From NCBI RefSeq assembly GCF_023520895.1, contig NZ_CP026029.1:6696001-6760000 (forward strand): a DNA stretch of 64,000 nucleotides, in the 5' to 3' direction. The stretch's first letter is position 1; every line of letters begins with the position of its first letter. The stretch comes from Paenibacillus sp. PK3_47. GTDB taxonomy: Bacteria > Bacillota > Bacilli > Paenibacillales > Paenibacillaceae. The position numbers and the translations under genes are program-made. Positions 16,847 through 24,159 of the stretch are shown here, one piece after another. The notes under the pieces are model-generated. The model saw nothing but the letters and a program-made list of their open reading frames with translations, was not told where the DNA came from and made no database searches.

Positions 16847-16861
16847 AGCATACGCTTTCAA
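16847..16861 (-). promoter_or_regulatory. cre site for CcpA in the rhamnose leader
   Basis: Minus-strand TTGAAAGCGTATGCT fits the cre consensus WTGNAANCGNWNNCW at every position. It lies about 10-25 bp after the predicted transcription start, where CcpA would block elongation. Confidence 0.65.
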
Positions 16862-16879
16862 AGGGGAATCAACATCCTC

Positions 16880-16912
16880 ATCGTATCCCCAATAATCTTT
16901 GTTGTCAACAAA
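16880..16912 (-). promoter_or_regulatory. Rhamnose operon promoter with overlapping operator
   Basis: Minus-strand TTGACA (16903-16908), 17 bp, TACGAT (16880-16885). The -35 sits inside a perfect dyad TTTGTTG-T-CAACAAA (16898-16912). Further TTTGTTT copies follow at 16931-16955 and a related GTTGCACAAC at 17011-17020, so the divergent DeoR protein probably binds here. Confidence 0.7.
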
Positions 16913-17011
16913 TAAAATATAAATAGTGTTGTTTTTATTTGTTTAATGTTTGTTTCACGCAGGTTTTCACCCTTGAAATGAATAAAACCATGTGGTTTTT
17001 CTCTATTTTTG

Positions 17012-17041
17012 TTGCACAACACAGATCTTTAGGTCTATATT
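17012..17041 (+). promoter_or_regulatory. Promoter of the DeoR regulator
   Basis: TTGCAC (17012-17017), 18-bp spacer, TATATT (17036-17041), 33 bp before the ATG. The -35 overlaps the imperfect dyad GTTGCACAAC, suggesting autoregulation. Confidence 0.55.
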
Positions 17042-17073
17042 ATAGGCTATAAGCCCACGGAAAGGTGATTACA

Positions 17074-17829
17074 ATGCTGGCAGCCGAAAGACGCAAAAGA
17101 ATTATAGATCTCGTCCATCAGGATAAACGGGTGCTGGTCTCCGACTTAAGCCGGATGTTCGAAGTGACGGAAGAAACGATCCGCAGGGATCTGGAGAAGC
17201 TGGAGAAGGACGGCATCCTGAGCCGCACTTACGGGGGAGCGATGCTGAACAGGCATACTAACGAAGATCTTCCCTTTGTAACCCGGAATGCCCTGAATAC
17301 CGATATCAAACGCAACATTGCCCTGAAAACGCTGGATCTTGTGAACGATGGAGACACGCTGATGGTGGACCCCAGTTCTACTGCTTTTGAATTTCTGAAG
17401 CTTCTCGGGAATAAAAATAATCTGACGGTGATTACGAACTCCATCAATATTTTGCATGAGTTTGCAAGCTCGGGGCTAAACATCATTTCCTCAGGAGGTT
17501 CGCTGCGCCACCGTTCGCTCTCACTCGTCGGGCCGGTCGCCCATGATACAATTCAGCGTTATAATGTGGATACTGCCGTGATCAGCTGCAAGGGGATTGA
17601 TATGGAACGGGGAATTACCGATTCCAACGAACCGGAATGTGAGCTAAAAAAACATATGCTCCGCCAGGCTGAAAAAGTGGTGCTGCTCGCCGATCATACC
17701 AAATTTGACAAAACGGCCTTCACCAAGCTGGTGGAACTAAACAGAATTGATGTGCTGATTACCGACCGCAAGCCGGCGGATGCCTGGCTCAAGCGGCTGG
17801 ACGAGGCGAATGTAGAGGTTATTTATTAA
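17074..17829 (+). CDS. DeoR-family repressor of the rhamnose operon
   Basis: A 251-residue regulator. Residues 1-55 form the DeoR winged helix (RRKRIIDLVHQDKRVLVSDLSRMFEVTEETIRRDLEKLEKDG, followed by LSRTYGGA), and the rest is the sugar-phosphate-binding DeoRC domain (TLMVDPSSTAFEFLK, VITNS, GGSLRHRSLSLVGP, ADHTKFDK). It is divergent from fucO-rhaBAD and shares a 370-bp control region, so an intermediate such as rhamnulose 1-phosphate is a likely inducer (inference). GGAAAGGTGAT precedes the ATG at 17074; a GTG three codons earlier overlaps that ribosome site. Confidence 0.88.
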   Translation: MLAAERRKRIIDLVHQDKRVLVSDLSRMFEVTEETIRRDLEKLEKDGILSRTYGGAMLNRHTNEDLPFVTRNALNTDIKRNIALKTLDLVNDGDTLMVDPSSTAFEFLKLLGNKNNLTVITNSINILHEFASSGLNIISSGGSLRHRSLSLVGPVAHDTIQRYNVDTAVISCKGIDMERGITDSNEPECELKKHMLRQAEKVVLLADHTKFDKTAFTKLVELNRIDVLITDRKPADAWLKRLDEANVEVIY

Positions 17830-17899
17830 TTGTACAAATTGGGCCGAATAGACAGCGGAATGGGATTGTAAAGTCTGCATTTAAAGGCGCATAGACAGC

Positions 17900-17949
17900 G
17901 AACAGAGCAGTGATTCTCTTTAAGGGAGTTCACTGCTCTGTTTATTTTC
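17900..17949 (+). terminator. Terminator of the DeoR gene
   Basis: Arms AACAGAGCAGTGA (17901-17913) and TCACTGCTCTGTT (17930-17942) are perfectly complementary and followed by TATTTTCT. Confidence 0.8.
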
Positions 17950-18010
17950 TGCAAATCAAAGGAATTGGCGCCTTGCATCCAGGTCATCTGCTCTTCCAAG
18001 CCAGAAGCTG

Positions 18011-18175
18011 AGGTACCTTTACCTCTCATTTCGAGCATTTGGCTATTTGAGCCGAAATCAAAGGTACTTTTACCTCTCATTTCGAGCATTTGGCCATTTG
18101 AGCCGAAATCAAAGGTACTTTTACCCCTCATTTCGAGCATTTGGCCATTTGAGCCGAAATTAAAGGTGTTTCTGC
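18011..18175. repeat. 51-bp tandem repeat array, three full units plus partial
   Basis: Units start at 18011, 18062, 18113 and 18164, exactly 51 bp apart. Each begins AGGTAC-TTT-TACC (a short inverted repeat), continues with CTCATTTCGAGCATTTGG and ends GAGCCGAAATCAA. It fills the space between the convergent DeoR and desulfidase genes. The 201-codon minus frame through it exists only because 51 is a multiple of three. Confidence 0.9.
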
Positions 18176-18207
18176 CTCTGCTATTTTCTACACAGAGTAA
18201 AAAAGCA

Positions 18208-18306
18208 CAATGTATGCGTAAATCCGAACACATTCTGCCACCCCGAGGGTATCCGAACCAATGTATGCGAAAAACCGACCACATTCCCCCACCTCGAGGG
18301 TAAACA
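18208..18306. repeat. Second 51-bp repeat type, two units
   Basis: CAATGTATGCG starts at 18208 and again at 18259, 51 bp apart, each followed by CCGA-CACATTC and by CGAGGGTA. The sequence differs from the preceding array but keeps its period. Confidence 0.8.
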
Positions 18307-18318
18307 CTTCCTACTCTC

Positions 18319-19623
18319 CTATATCCCCGTCCCCTTAGACAGCATAATATTAAGGATGGTTGTATCGGTAGCGGCAAGCCCCTCCTGAACCAGGCGCTCC
18401 ATGTTCTGGATGGTCTCCTCCACCTCCTCAAAAATCACGCCGTCATTAACAGTAGGAGAAATATTATTCATGGCCAGCGTAGCGGCCTGGATGGCGGCAT
18501 TGGTAGCTGTAGATATCTTTAAGGCACAGGTGGATTTGGCGCCGTCGCAAATCATTCCCGACAGGGAGGCTATTGTATTCTGGATACCATGTTTAATCTG
18601 ATCCAGGCTGCCGCCCATTAAATAAATAATTCCGCTGTTCGCCCCGACTCCGCCGGCAATCCCCGACCCGCATAGCGGTGACAGGCGCCCGATATAATGC
18701 TTGATATGGACGGTAATCAGGTTGCTAAGAGCCAGCGCCCGGGCCAGCTGTTCCTCATTCTTGCCCATGAGTTCGGCAAGTGCTATTACCGGCAGGGTGC
18801 AGGCGATCCCCTGGTTGCCGCTGCCCGCCGTCGTCATTACCGGCATTGCACTGCCATCCATCCGCGCGTCAGAAGCAGCTGCCGTTGCGGCGATGACTTT
18901 ATTGGCCACGTCGCCTCCAAACAGGTTCACAGCTGATTGCTGGCTCATCTTTTTGCCGACCTGCAGCCCGTAATCACCACGCAAGCCCTCGTCAGAGATC
19001 GCCTTATTCATCACGGCACCATCCAGCAGGAAACGAAGACTATTGTAATCAACAGACTGCACAAAATCGAAAATCCCGTCCAGTGACACCGCATATGCTT
19101 CAGGTCCGGACTCTTCAGATTCTCCGCAATTCACCGTCCCCTGCGGCAGTTCCAGCTGAACTCCATCCTTGGCCAAGGAGGCAACCTGGGTATGTTCTTT
19201 GGCAATAATTGCGGCAGCTGTGTGATTCTTTCCCCGTACGATGGCTTCAATGTACAGCTTCTCCGGCGTTTCTTTCAGTTCAACCTCAAGCAGCTTCCGC
19301 TCGATCATCGAGTTCGCCTGCGCGAGCTCTTCCGGGGACATCCCGGACAGGATTTCCAGCTTCTTATATGAACGCTGAATGACGGCCCCCAGCGCAGCCG
19401 CAATCGGCAGGCCGGTCTGTCCGGTGCCGGGGATGCCTACGCCCATCGCGTTTTTAATAATGTTGCCGCTCAGCAGCAGCTTAATCGATGTGATTTCTTC
19501 CTGCACCAGCTCGGCGGCCAGGGAGACCGCATAAGCGACAGCTATCGGTTCCGTGCAGCCCTCGGCAGGTACAACTTCCTTTTTTAACACTTCCAATAAG
19601 TTGACCATATTTGAAATCACCAT
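18319..19623 (-). CDS. L-cysteine desulfidase/serine dehydratase-alpha family protein (UPF0597)
   Basis: A 434-residue protein of the CyuA/UPF0597 family, which carries a 4Fe-4S cluster and breaks L-cysteine down to pyruvate, sulfide and ammonia. Cluster-ligand Cys motifs are present: AEGCTEP (Cys23), PLCGSGIAGG and GMICDGAKSTCALK. Length is typical. It is monocistronic, with gnd upstream behind a terminator. The start can be ATG 19623 or the next codon GTG, both close behind AGAGGAA. An L-serine-directed activity is the main alternative, since the fold is shared with serine dehydratase alpha subunits. Confidence 0.85.
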   Translation of the reverse strand: MVISNMVNLLEVLKKEVVPAEGCTEPIAVAYAVSLAAELVQEEITSIKLLLSGNIIKNAMGVGIPGTGQTGLPIAAALGAVIQRSYKKLEILSGMSPEELAQANSMIERKLLEVELKETPEKLYIEAIVRGKNHTAAAIIAKEHTQVASLAKDGVQLELPQGTVNCGESEESGPEAYAVSLDGIFDFVQSVDYNSLRFLLDGAVMNKAISDEGLRGDYGLQVGKKMSQQSAVNLFGGDVANKVIAATAAASDARMDGSAMPVMTTAGSGNQGIACTLPVIALAELMGKNEEQLARALALSNLITVHIKHYIGRLSPLCGSGIAGGVGANSGIIYLMGGSLDQIKHGIQNTIASLSGMICDGAKSTCALKISTATNAAIQAATLAMNNISPTVNDGVIFEEVEETIQNMERLVQEGLAATDTTILNIMLSKGTGI

Positions 19624-19704
19624 TTCCTCTAGTTGTCGGAGTTATCTCTATATAGTACAACAGGGCACCGTTTCGGGGAACCTCCAATCTTATCCGGCTA
19701 ACGC

Positions 19705-19762
19705 AAAAAACAGCAGGCTTCACATTCCCCATGCAGAGAATAAAGAAGCCTGCTGTCTTTTT
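19705..19762. terminator. Terminator of the zwf-gnd unit
   Basis: Arms ACAGCAGGCTTC (19710-19721) and GAAGCCTGCTGT (19745-19756) are perfect; T runs flank both sides, so it works leftward after gnd. Confidence 0.85.
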
Positions 19763-19780
19763 ATATAATATAGAAAGAAC

Positions 19781-20674
19781 TTATTTAGTCTCCACAGCAT
19801 GTCCGCCGAATTCATTACGCAGTGCAGCAACGACCTTACCTGTAAAGGTATCGGTTTCCAGCGACCGGTAGCGCATCAGCAGGGCCATGGCAATAACCGG
19901 AGTGGCAGCCTGCAGGTCAAACGCCGTTTCCAGTGTCCACTTGCCCTCACCCGAGGAGTGCATTATCCCTTTGATCTCATCCAGCTTGGCATCCTTGGAA
20001 AAGGCGCGCTCCACCAGCTCCATCAGCCATGAACGGATTACGGAACCGTTATTCCATACGCGGGCTACTTCTTCAAAGTTGAAGTCATATCCGCTTTTCT
20101 CCAGTACCTCGAAGCCCTCCCCGATCGCGGCCATCATGCCGTACTCAATCCCGTTATGGACCATTTTCAGAAAATGTCCGCTGCCGGATTTCCCTGCATA
20201 CAAGTATCCGTTCTCCACTGAAGTATCGCGGAACAGCGGCTCGGCAACCGCCCAGGCCTCTTCGTCCCCGCCGATCATATAACAGGCTCCGTTGCGTGCG
20301 CCTTCCATACCTCCGGAGGTTCCTGCATCCAGGAAGTAAATCCCCTCTTTGCTCAGCTCATCATGGCGGCGGACAGATTCCTTGTAGTGGGAATTGCCTG
20401 CTTCAATAATGATATCTCCCTTGGACAGCAGCGGTGTAAGCTCGGCAATGACGGAATCCACGAACTGATGCGGAACCATAATCCAGGCAATCCGCGGAGA
20501 CTCCAGCTTATTTACCAGTTCAGCAAGACTTGCCGCACCGGCTGCTCCCTTGGCCCCCAGCTCTTCCACTGCAGCTGCATTTACGTCATACGCTACGATC
20601 TCATGTCCATGCTCCAGCAGGTTCTGGCCCAGGTTAAAGCCCATTTTACCCAATCCGATTAATCCGACTTTCAT
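19781..20674 (-). CDS. gndA: 6-phosphogluconate dehydrogenase, decarboxylating (YqeC/GndA type)
   Basis: A 297-residue short-form enzyme that oxidises and decarboxylates 6-phosphogluconate to ribulose 5-phosphate. GLIGLGKMGFNLGQNLLEHGHEIVAYD is the Rossmann dinucleotide site, DAGTSGGMEGARNGACYMIGG the substrate loop, and GHFLKMVHNGIEYGMM contains the catalytic Lys and substrate-contacting His-Asn. The short form matches Bacillus YqeC, often NAD-dependent. The start is ATG 20674 after TGGAGG; five extra upstream codons lack a ribosome site. It follows zwf by about 45 bp, so the oxidative pentose phosphate steps are co-expressed (6-phosphogluconolactonase is absent from the window). Confidence 0.92.
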   Translation of the reverse strand: MKVGLIGLGKMGFNLGQNLLEHGHEIVAYDVNAAAVEELGAKGAAGAASLAELVNKLESPRIAWIMVPHQFVDSVIAELTPLLSKGDIIIEAGNSHYKESVRRHDELSKEGIYFLDAGTSGGMEGARNGACYMIGGDEEAWAVAEPLFRDTSVENGYLYAGKSGSGHFLKMVHNGIEYGMMAAIGEGFEVLEKSGYDFNFEEVARVWNNGSVIRSWLMELVERAFSKDAKLDEIKGIMHSSGEGKWTLETAFDLQAATPVIAMALLMRYRSLETDTFTGKVVAALRNEFGGHAVETK

Positions 20675-20719
20675 TGGTAATCCCTCCATTATTCCTTATT
20701 TATTCTTCATTAAAAATAG

Positions 20720-22249
20720 TTAAGCGCCGGGCCGGATGGCCTCTGGAGTAGTCTCATCAGCTTCCTCTGTGTCCGCCTGTTCATCCAGCCACCAGTGGTC
20801 TTCACCCAGCAGATCGTCCGCTGCGGCGGGTCCATAGGAACCGGAAGCATAAGTATGAAGCGGGAGTGTGCCTTCTTCTGTCGCTTCGATAATAGGCTGA
20901 ACCCACTGCCAGGACAGTTCCACTTCATCCCAGTGGGCAAAGAAGGTGGCATCCCCGAGCATAGCATCGTAAATCAAATTCTCGTAAGCTTCCGGCTTGT
21001 CCGGATTGCCCGAGTCATGCTTAATGCTGACTGGCTCAAGTTCTCCGTGCTGGCGCGGATTTTTGGTGTTAAGCTGCAGGGAAATCCCTTCCCCCGGACC
21101 GATTTCAATGACCAGAAGATTCGGATCCAGATTCAGCTTTCCTCTGTTCTTGTTATGGAAATCATTAAACGGTTCTTTGAACTCTATAACGATACGCGTT
21201 GATTTCTCTTTCATCCGTTTGCCTGTACGGATATAGAACGGCACATCTTCCCACATCGGATCATCGATTAAGAGACGTGCAGCGATATAAGTTTCATTTT
21301 GCGATGAAGCCTCTATACCCGGTTCGTCAATGTAAGCTCGTGCCGGAGCGCCTTTGATCTCACCAGCAGCATATTGTCCGCGGACGACATGCTGTGCCAC
21401 CTCTTCCTTCAGCAGAGGACGCACCGAGGAGATCACATGGCGTTTCTTGCTGCGCACATCTTCAGGTGTACTTCCCTTCGGAAGCTGCATAGCCATCATC
21501 ATGAGCAGCTGCAGCATATGATTCTGGAACATATCGCGCAGTGCGCCTGACTTGTCATAATAACCGGCACGTTCCTCCACGCCTACTGTTTCAGCGGCAG
21601 TAATCTGCACGTTGGCGATATAACGGTTTTGCCACAACGCTCTCAGCACCGGGTTGGAATACTTCAGCACTTCCAGATTCTGTACCATCGGTTTGCCCAG
21701 GAAGTGGTCGATCCGGAAAATCTCTTCTTCCTTAAAAGCGGCACTAAGGCTGTCATTGAGCTCCCGCGCCGACTGCAGATCCCGTCCGAACGGTTTTTCA
21801 ATAATCAGGCGTTTCCAGCCCTTGGTGTCACCAAGCCCGCTTGCATTAATATTGCCGGCAATCTGACCAAAAAATTCAGGGCCGACCGATAAATAGAACA
21901 TCCGGTTCTCCGGAATGCCCAGCTGCTCCTCACGTGTGCGCACATGCGCCAGCAGCTTCACGTAATCCTCCTCATGGCCGACATCAAGCATGCTATATTC
22001 AAAAGACAGCAGAAAGTTCTGCAGCTCAGCCGAATCTGCTACAGGCCGGCGGGAAAAGGTACGCAGCGAGTCCAGCACCTGGGACTGGAACTTTTCGTTC
22101 GTAATCTCTCTTCTTCCGAGACCAATGACGGAGAGAGGACCGGAAAGCTTGCCATCTGCAAACAGGTTATATAAAGCGGGGTAAATCTTGCGTTTCGCCA
22201 AGTCCCCGGTAGCTCCAAAGAGCACAAATGTTGATGATTCCACTTTCAT
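20720..22249 (-). CDS. zwf: Glucose-6-phosphate 1-dehydrogenase
   Basis: A 509-residue enzyme that oxidises glucose 6-phosphate to 6-phosphogluconolactone with NADP. FVLFGATGDLAKRKIYPALYNLF is the N-terminal coenzyme fold, and RIDHFLGKPMVQNL is the catalytic signature with the active His-Asp and Lys; IRTGKRM and EPVSIKHD lie in the C-terminal domain. It is first in the zwf-gnd unit with a clear promoter upstream. GGGAGGA abuts the ATG at 22249, while GTG two codons on (22243) sits at a normal 7-nt distance, so the true start may be GTG. Confidence 0.95.
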   Translation of the reverse strand: MKVESSTFVLFGATGDLAKRKIYPALYNLFADGKLSGPLSVIGLGRREITNEKFQSQVLDSLRTFSRRPVADSAELQNFLLSFEYSMLDVGHEEDYVKLLAHVRTREEQLGIPENRMFYLSVGPEFFGQIAGNINASGLGDTKGWKRLIIEKPFGRDLQSARELNDSLSAAFKEEEIFRIDHFLGKPMVQNLEVLKYSNPVLRALWQNRYIANVQITAAETVGVEERAGYYDKSGALRDMFQNHMLQLLMMMAMQLPKGSTPEDVRSKKRHVISSVRPLLKEEVAQHVVRGQYAAGEIKGAPARAYIDEPGIEASSQNETYIAARLLIDDPMWEDVPFYIRTGKRMKEKSTRIVIEFKEPFNDFHNKNRGKLNLDPNLLVIEIGPGEGISLQLNTKNPRQHGELEPVSIKHDSGNPDKPEAYENLIYDAMLGDATFFAHWDEVELSWQWVQPIIEATEEGTLPLHTYASGSYGPAAADDLLGEDHWWLDEQADTEEADETTPEAIRPGA

Positions 22250-22314
22250 TCCTCCCGTAATTATCTATTCTTTATGAGGTTACTTAAAATTACCCGCAAA
22301 CTTTTACATAACAA

Positions 22315-22343
22315 ATCATACGACTGTAAAATCCATTCGTCAA
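22315..22343 (-). promoter_or_regulatory. Promoter of zwf
   Basis: Minus-strand TTGACG (22338-22343), 17 bp, TATGAT (22315-22320), about 65 bp before the zwf start. Confidence 0.7.
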
Positions 22344-22373
22344 CCTCATTTCGACAATTACAAAAAGTTATTA

Positions 22374-22402
22374 TTTTCACGAAGTTTACACTATGTTATA
22401 GT
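22374..22402 (+). promoter_or_regulatory. Promoter with dyad operator of the HxlR gene
   Basis: TTTTCA (22374-22379), 17 bp, TATAGT (22397-22402). The -10 lies within the inverted repeat ACTAT-GTT-ATAGT (22390-22402), the TACTAT/ATAGTA layout of HxlR/DUF24 operators, so autorepression is likely. Confidence 0.55.
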
Positions 22403-22443
22403 AAGGAGGATATTTATAATAACTACGCGGGGATGAGCAGATT

Positions 22444-22758
22444 ATGAACCAGGATGTTAAGCCGCTGCTGGCCAAAGTCGAACATGCCTTTCATATTATC
22501 GGAAAAAAGTGGGTGAATCTCATCCTTCATGTGCTGATGGAAGGCCCCAAGCGCTTCAGTGAGCTGCATGCCATCATACCGGACCTCAGTAAACGCATGC
22601 TTAATGAGCGGCTGAAGGAGCTTGAAGAATGCGGTCTGCTCAGCCGTGCCGTCATCCCGGAGCGTCCGGTAAGAACTGAATATTCCCTGACCGGCAAAGG
22701 CCGTGAGCTTGGAGAAGCACTGGGTCATGTGGAGCAGTGGGCATTGAAGTGGCTGTAA
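22444..22758 (+). CDS. HxlR-family winged-helix regulator
   Basis: A 104-residue MarR-like dimeric regulator. The body HIIGKKWVNLILHVLMEGPKRFSELHAIIPDLSKRMLNERLKELEECGLL is a canonical HxlR domain. The N-terminal CPVE-type Cys that makes YodB or HypR redox-responsive is replaced by LLAKVEHAF, so thiol sensing is unlikely. It is divergent from zwf and has its own terminator. A dyad overlaps its -10 element. The target beyond itself is not evident; zwf is the nearest candidate. Confidence 0.85.
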   Translation: MNQDVKPLLAKVEHAFHIIGKKWVNLILHVLMEGPKRFSELHAIIPDLSKRMLNERLKELEECGLLSRAVIPERPVRTEYSLTGKGRELGEALGHVEQWALKWL

Positions 22759-22804
22759 GCCTGACATCAATCAGGATCACCATGAAAATATGCAGCACTA
22801 TCCA

Positions 22805-22833
22805 AAGAAGCGGAGCCGGCGGCTCCGCTTCTT
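22805..22833. terminator. Strong hairpin terminator between HxlR and methyltransferase
   Basis: Perfect 13-bp arms AAGAAGCGGAGCC and GGCTCCGCTTCTT with a 3-nt loop. Flanking T runs are weak, but position between convergent genes fits a bidirectional terminator. Confidence 0.7.
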
Positions 22834-22846
22834 CATGTAACAATAC

Positions 22847-23482
22847 TTAGGATGATGCTTCCTGGTCCGGCGGCTGCACCTGCCGCGGACGGGCCCATAT
22901 GAGATGCACCATATTCAGCCAGTAGCTTTCCACTTTAACCATCTCAAGACCCGACTCTCGGATGAGCTCTAACATATCTCTTGTATAATGACATCCATAG
23001 ACACGGTGTAATAAAGGATTCAGTGCTTTTTGAAGAGCAGAAACGGCCGGGTTTGAACTGATCCCATGCTCCATAAGCAGGATTTGCCCATTTGGTTTAC
23101 ACCAGCGTTTAACTTTGTTCAGCACCTGCAGCGGATGATCATAACTGCAAAAGGACAGCGTGGAAACAATCGTATCAAATGCATGATCGGGAAAATTCAG
23201 CTCTTCAATATCAGCCGTTACAAAGCTGGCCTGAATCCCATGCCGCTGGGCTGACCGTCTCGCTTTTTCGAGCATGGCCCCGCTAAAATCAGCAGCGGTA
23301 ACTTTTACTCCCGGTGGATAAAAAGGAAAATTTGCACCTGCACCGACAGCGAGCTCAAGCACTTCGCCCTTCGCCTGGCTTACCAGAAGCTGACGCCAGC
23401 GATTTTGTTCCGTCCCTTCCTTTCTCCTGTCATACCGGGCTGCCTGCTTATCAAAAATATGTATCTGTTTCTGCTTCTCCAC
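22847..23482 (-). CDS. Class I SAM-dependent methyltransferase (UbiE-like)
   Basis: A 211-residue Rossmann methyltransferase. VLELAVGAGANFPFY is motif I (the SAM glycine loop; Ala-Val replaces the usual Gly-x-Gly start), VTAADFSGAMLEKAR gives the acidic residue for the ribose, and FDTIVSTLSFCSYDHP is motif post-II. The substrate is unknown; the family includes phospholipid and quinone methyltransferases. It starts at GTG 23482 close behind GGGGAG. It is divergent from the acetyltransferase gene. Confidence 0.82.
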   Translation of the reverse strand: MEKQKQIHIFDKQAARYDRRKEGTEQNRWRQLLVSQAKGEVLELAVGAGANFPFYPPGVKVTAADFSGAMLEKARRSAQRHGIQASFVTADIEELNFPDHAFDTIVSTLSFCSYDHPLQVLNKVKRWCKPNGQILLMEHGISSNPAVSALQKALNPLLHRVYGCHYTRDMLELIRESGLEMVKVESYWLNMVHLIWARPRQVQPPDQEASS

Positions 23483-23507
23483 CTGCTCCCCGCCCTTAGT
23501 GTTATAT

Positions 23508-23537
23508 TTGCACAGCTTTTCCTTTTATAAGTATAAT
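23508..23537 (+). promoter_or_regulatory. Promoter of the YafP-like acetyltransferase
   Basis: TTGCAC (23508-23513), 18 bp, TATAAT (23532-23537), 43 bp before the ATG. Confidence 0.65.
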
Positions 23538-23579
23538 GAATCCGTGTCTGTTAAGCAGTAAAATTTAGGGGGAGCTCTT

Positions 23580-24083
23580 ATGAACATAAGAAAGTTTCAG
23601 GGGTCTGACATACACGACATCGTATCCTTGTTCTACGGGACGGTACATACCATCAACACAAAGGACTATACGCCGGACCAGCTGAATGCTTGGGCACCCC
23701 TTCAGGAACAGCAGACCCGGGAAGACCTGTGGCTGGAGTCGCTCAGCAGGAATATTACTTATGTAGCGGAGATCAACGGTGAAACTGCGGGATTTGCCGA
23801 TATGACAGAAGCGGGCCATATAGACCGGATGTTTACCCATAAGGATTATCAGGGACAGGGCATCGCCTCCGCTCTCCTGCATGTACTTGAATCCGAAGCA
23901 GCGCTGCTGGGCCTTGACCTGTTAGATGTGGATGCCAGCCTTACGGCAAAACCTTTTTTTGAACATCACGGCTTCCGTACAGTGACTGAGCAGAACGTGG
24001 TCCGCAACGGGATTACTTTAGTCAATTTTAAAATGATCAAGGCATTATCTTCATCAGGCCAAAACACCCTTACAAATAGATAA
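23580..24083 (+). CDS. GNAT-family N-acetyltransferase, YafP-like
   Basis: A 167-residue acetyl-CoA-dependent acetyltransferase. MFTHKDYQGQGIASALL is the acetyl-CoA pyrophosphate loop, and LDVDASLTAKPFFEHHGFRTV with the YTPDQLNAWAP region closely matches Escherichia coli YafP, a GNAT protein of uncertain substrate tied to stress responses. AGGGGGAG lies 7 nt before the ATG. Monocistronic. Confidence 0.85.
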   Translation: MNIRKFQGSDIHDIVSLFYGTVHTINTKDYTPDQLNAWAPLQEQQTREDLWLESLSRNITYVAEINGETAGFADMTEAGHIDRMFTHKDYQGQGIASALLHVLESEAALLGLDLLDVDASLTAKPFFEHHGFRTVTEQNVVRNGITLVNFKMIKALSSSGQNTLTNR

Positions 24084-24124
24084 AAAAGCTGTTCCCCGGA
24101 AATCCTATCCCGGAAGAACAGCTT
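24082..24124 (-). terminator. Terminator of the GH52 gene
   Basis: Minus-strand arms AAGCTGTTC / GAACAGCTT with an inner CCGG pairing, ending in six T; it overlaps the last bases of the convergent acetyltransferase gene. Confidence 0.8.
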
Positions 24125-24159
24125 ATCGGATGCTGTCCGATGTTACTCAAGACTATAAA

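Noticed and set aside
17826..18431. A 201-codon minus-strand frame with three copies of a 17-residue repeat
   Set aside because: The repeat is the 51-bp DNA array read in a frame that stays open because 51 is divisible by three. It has no ribosome site, crosses the DeoR terminator and overlaps the end of the desulfidase gene.
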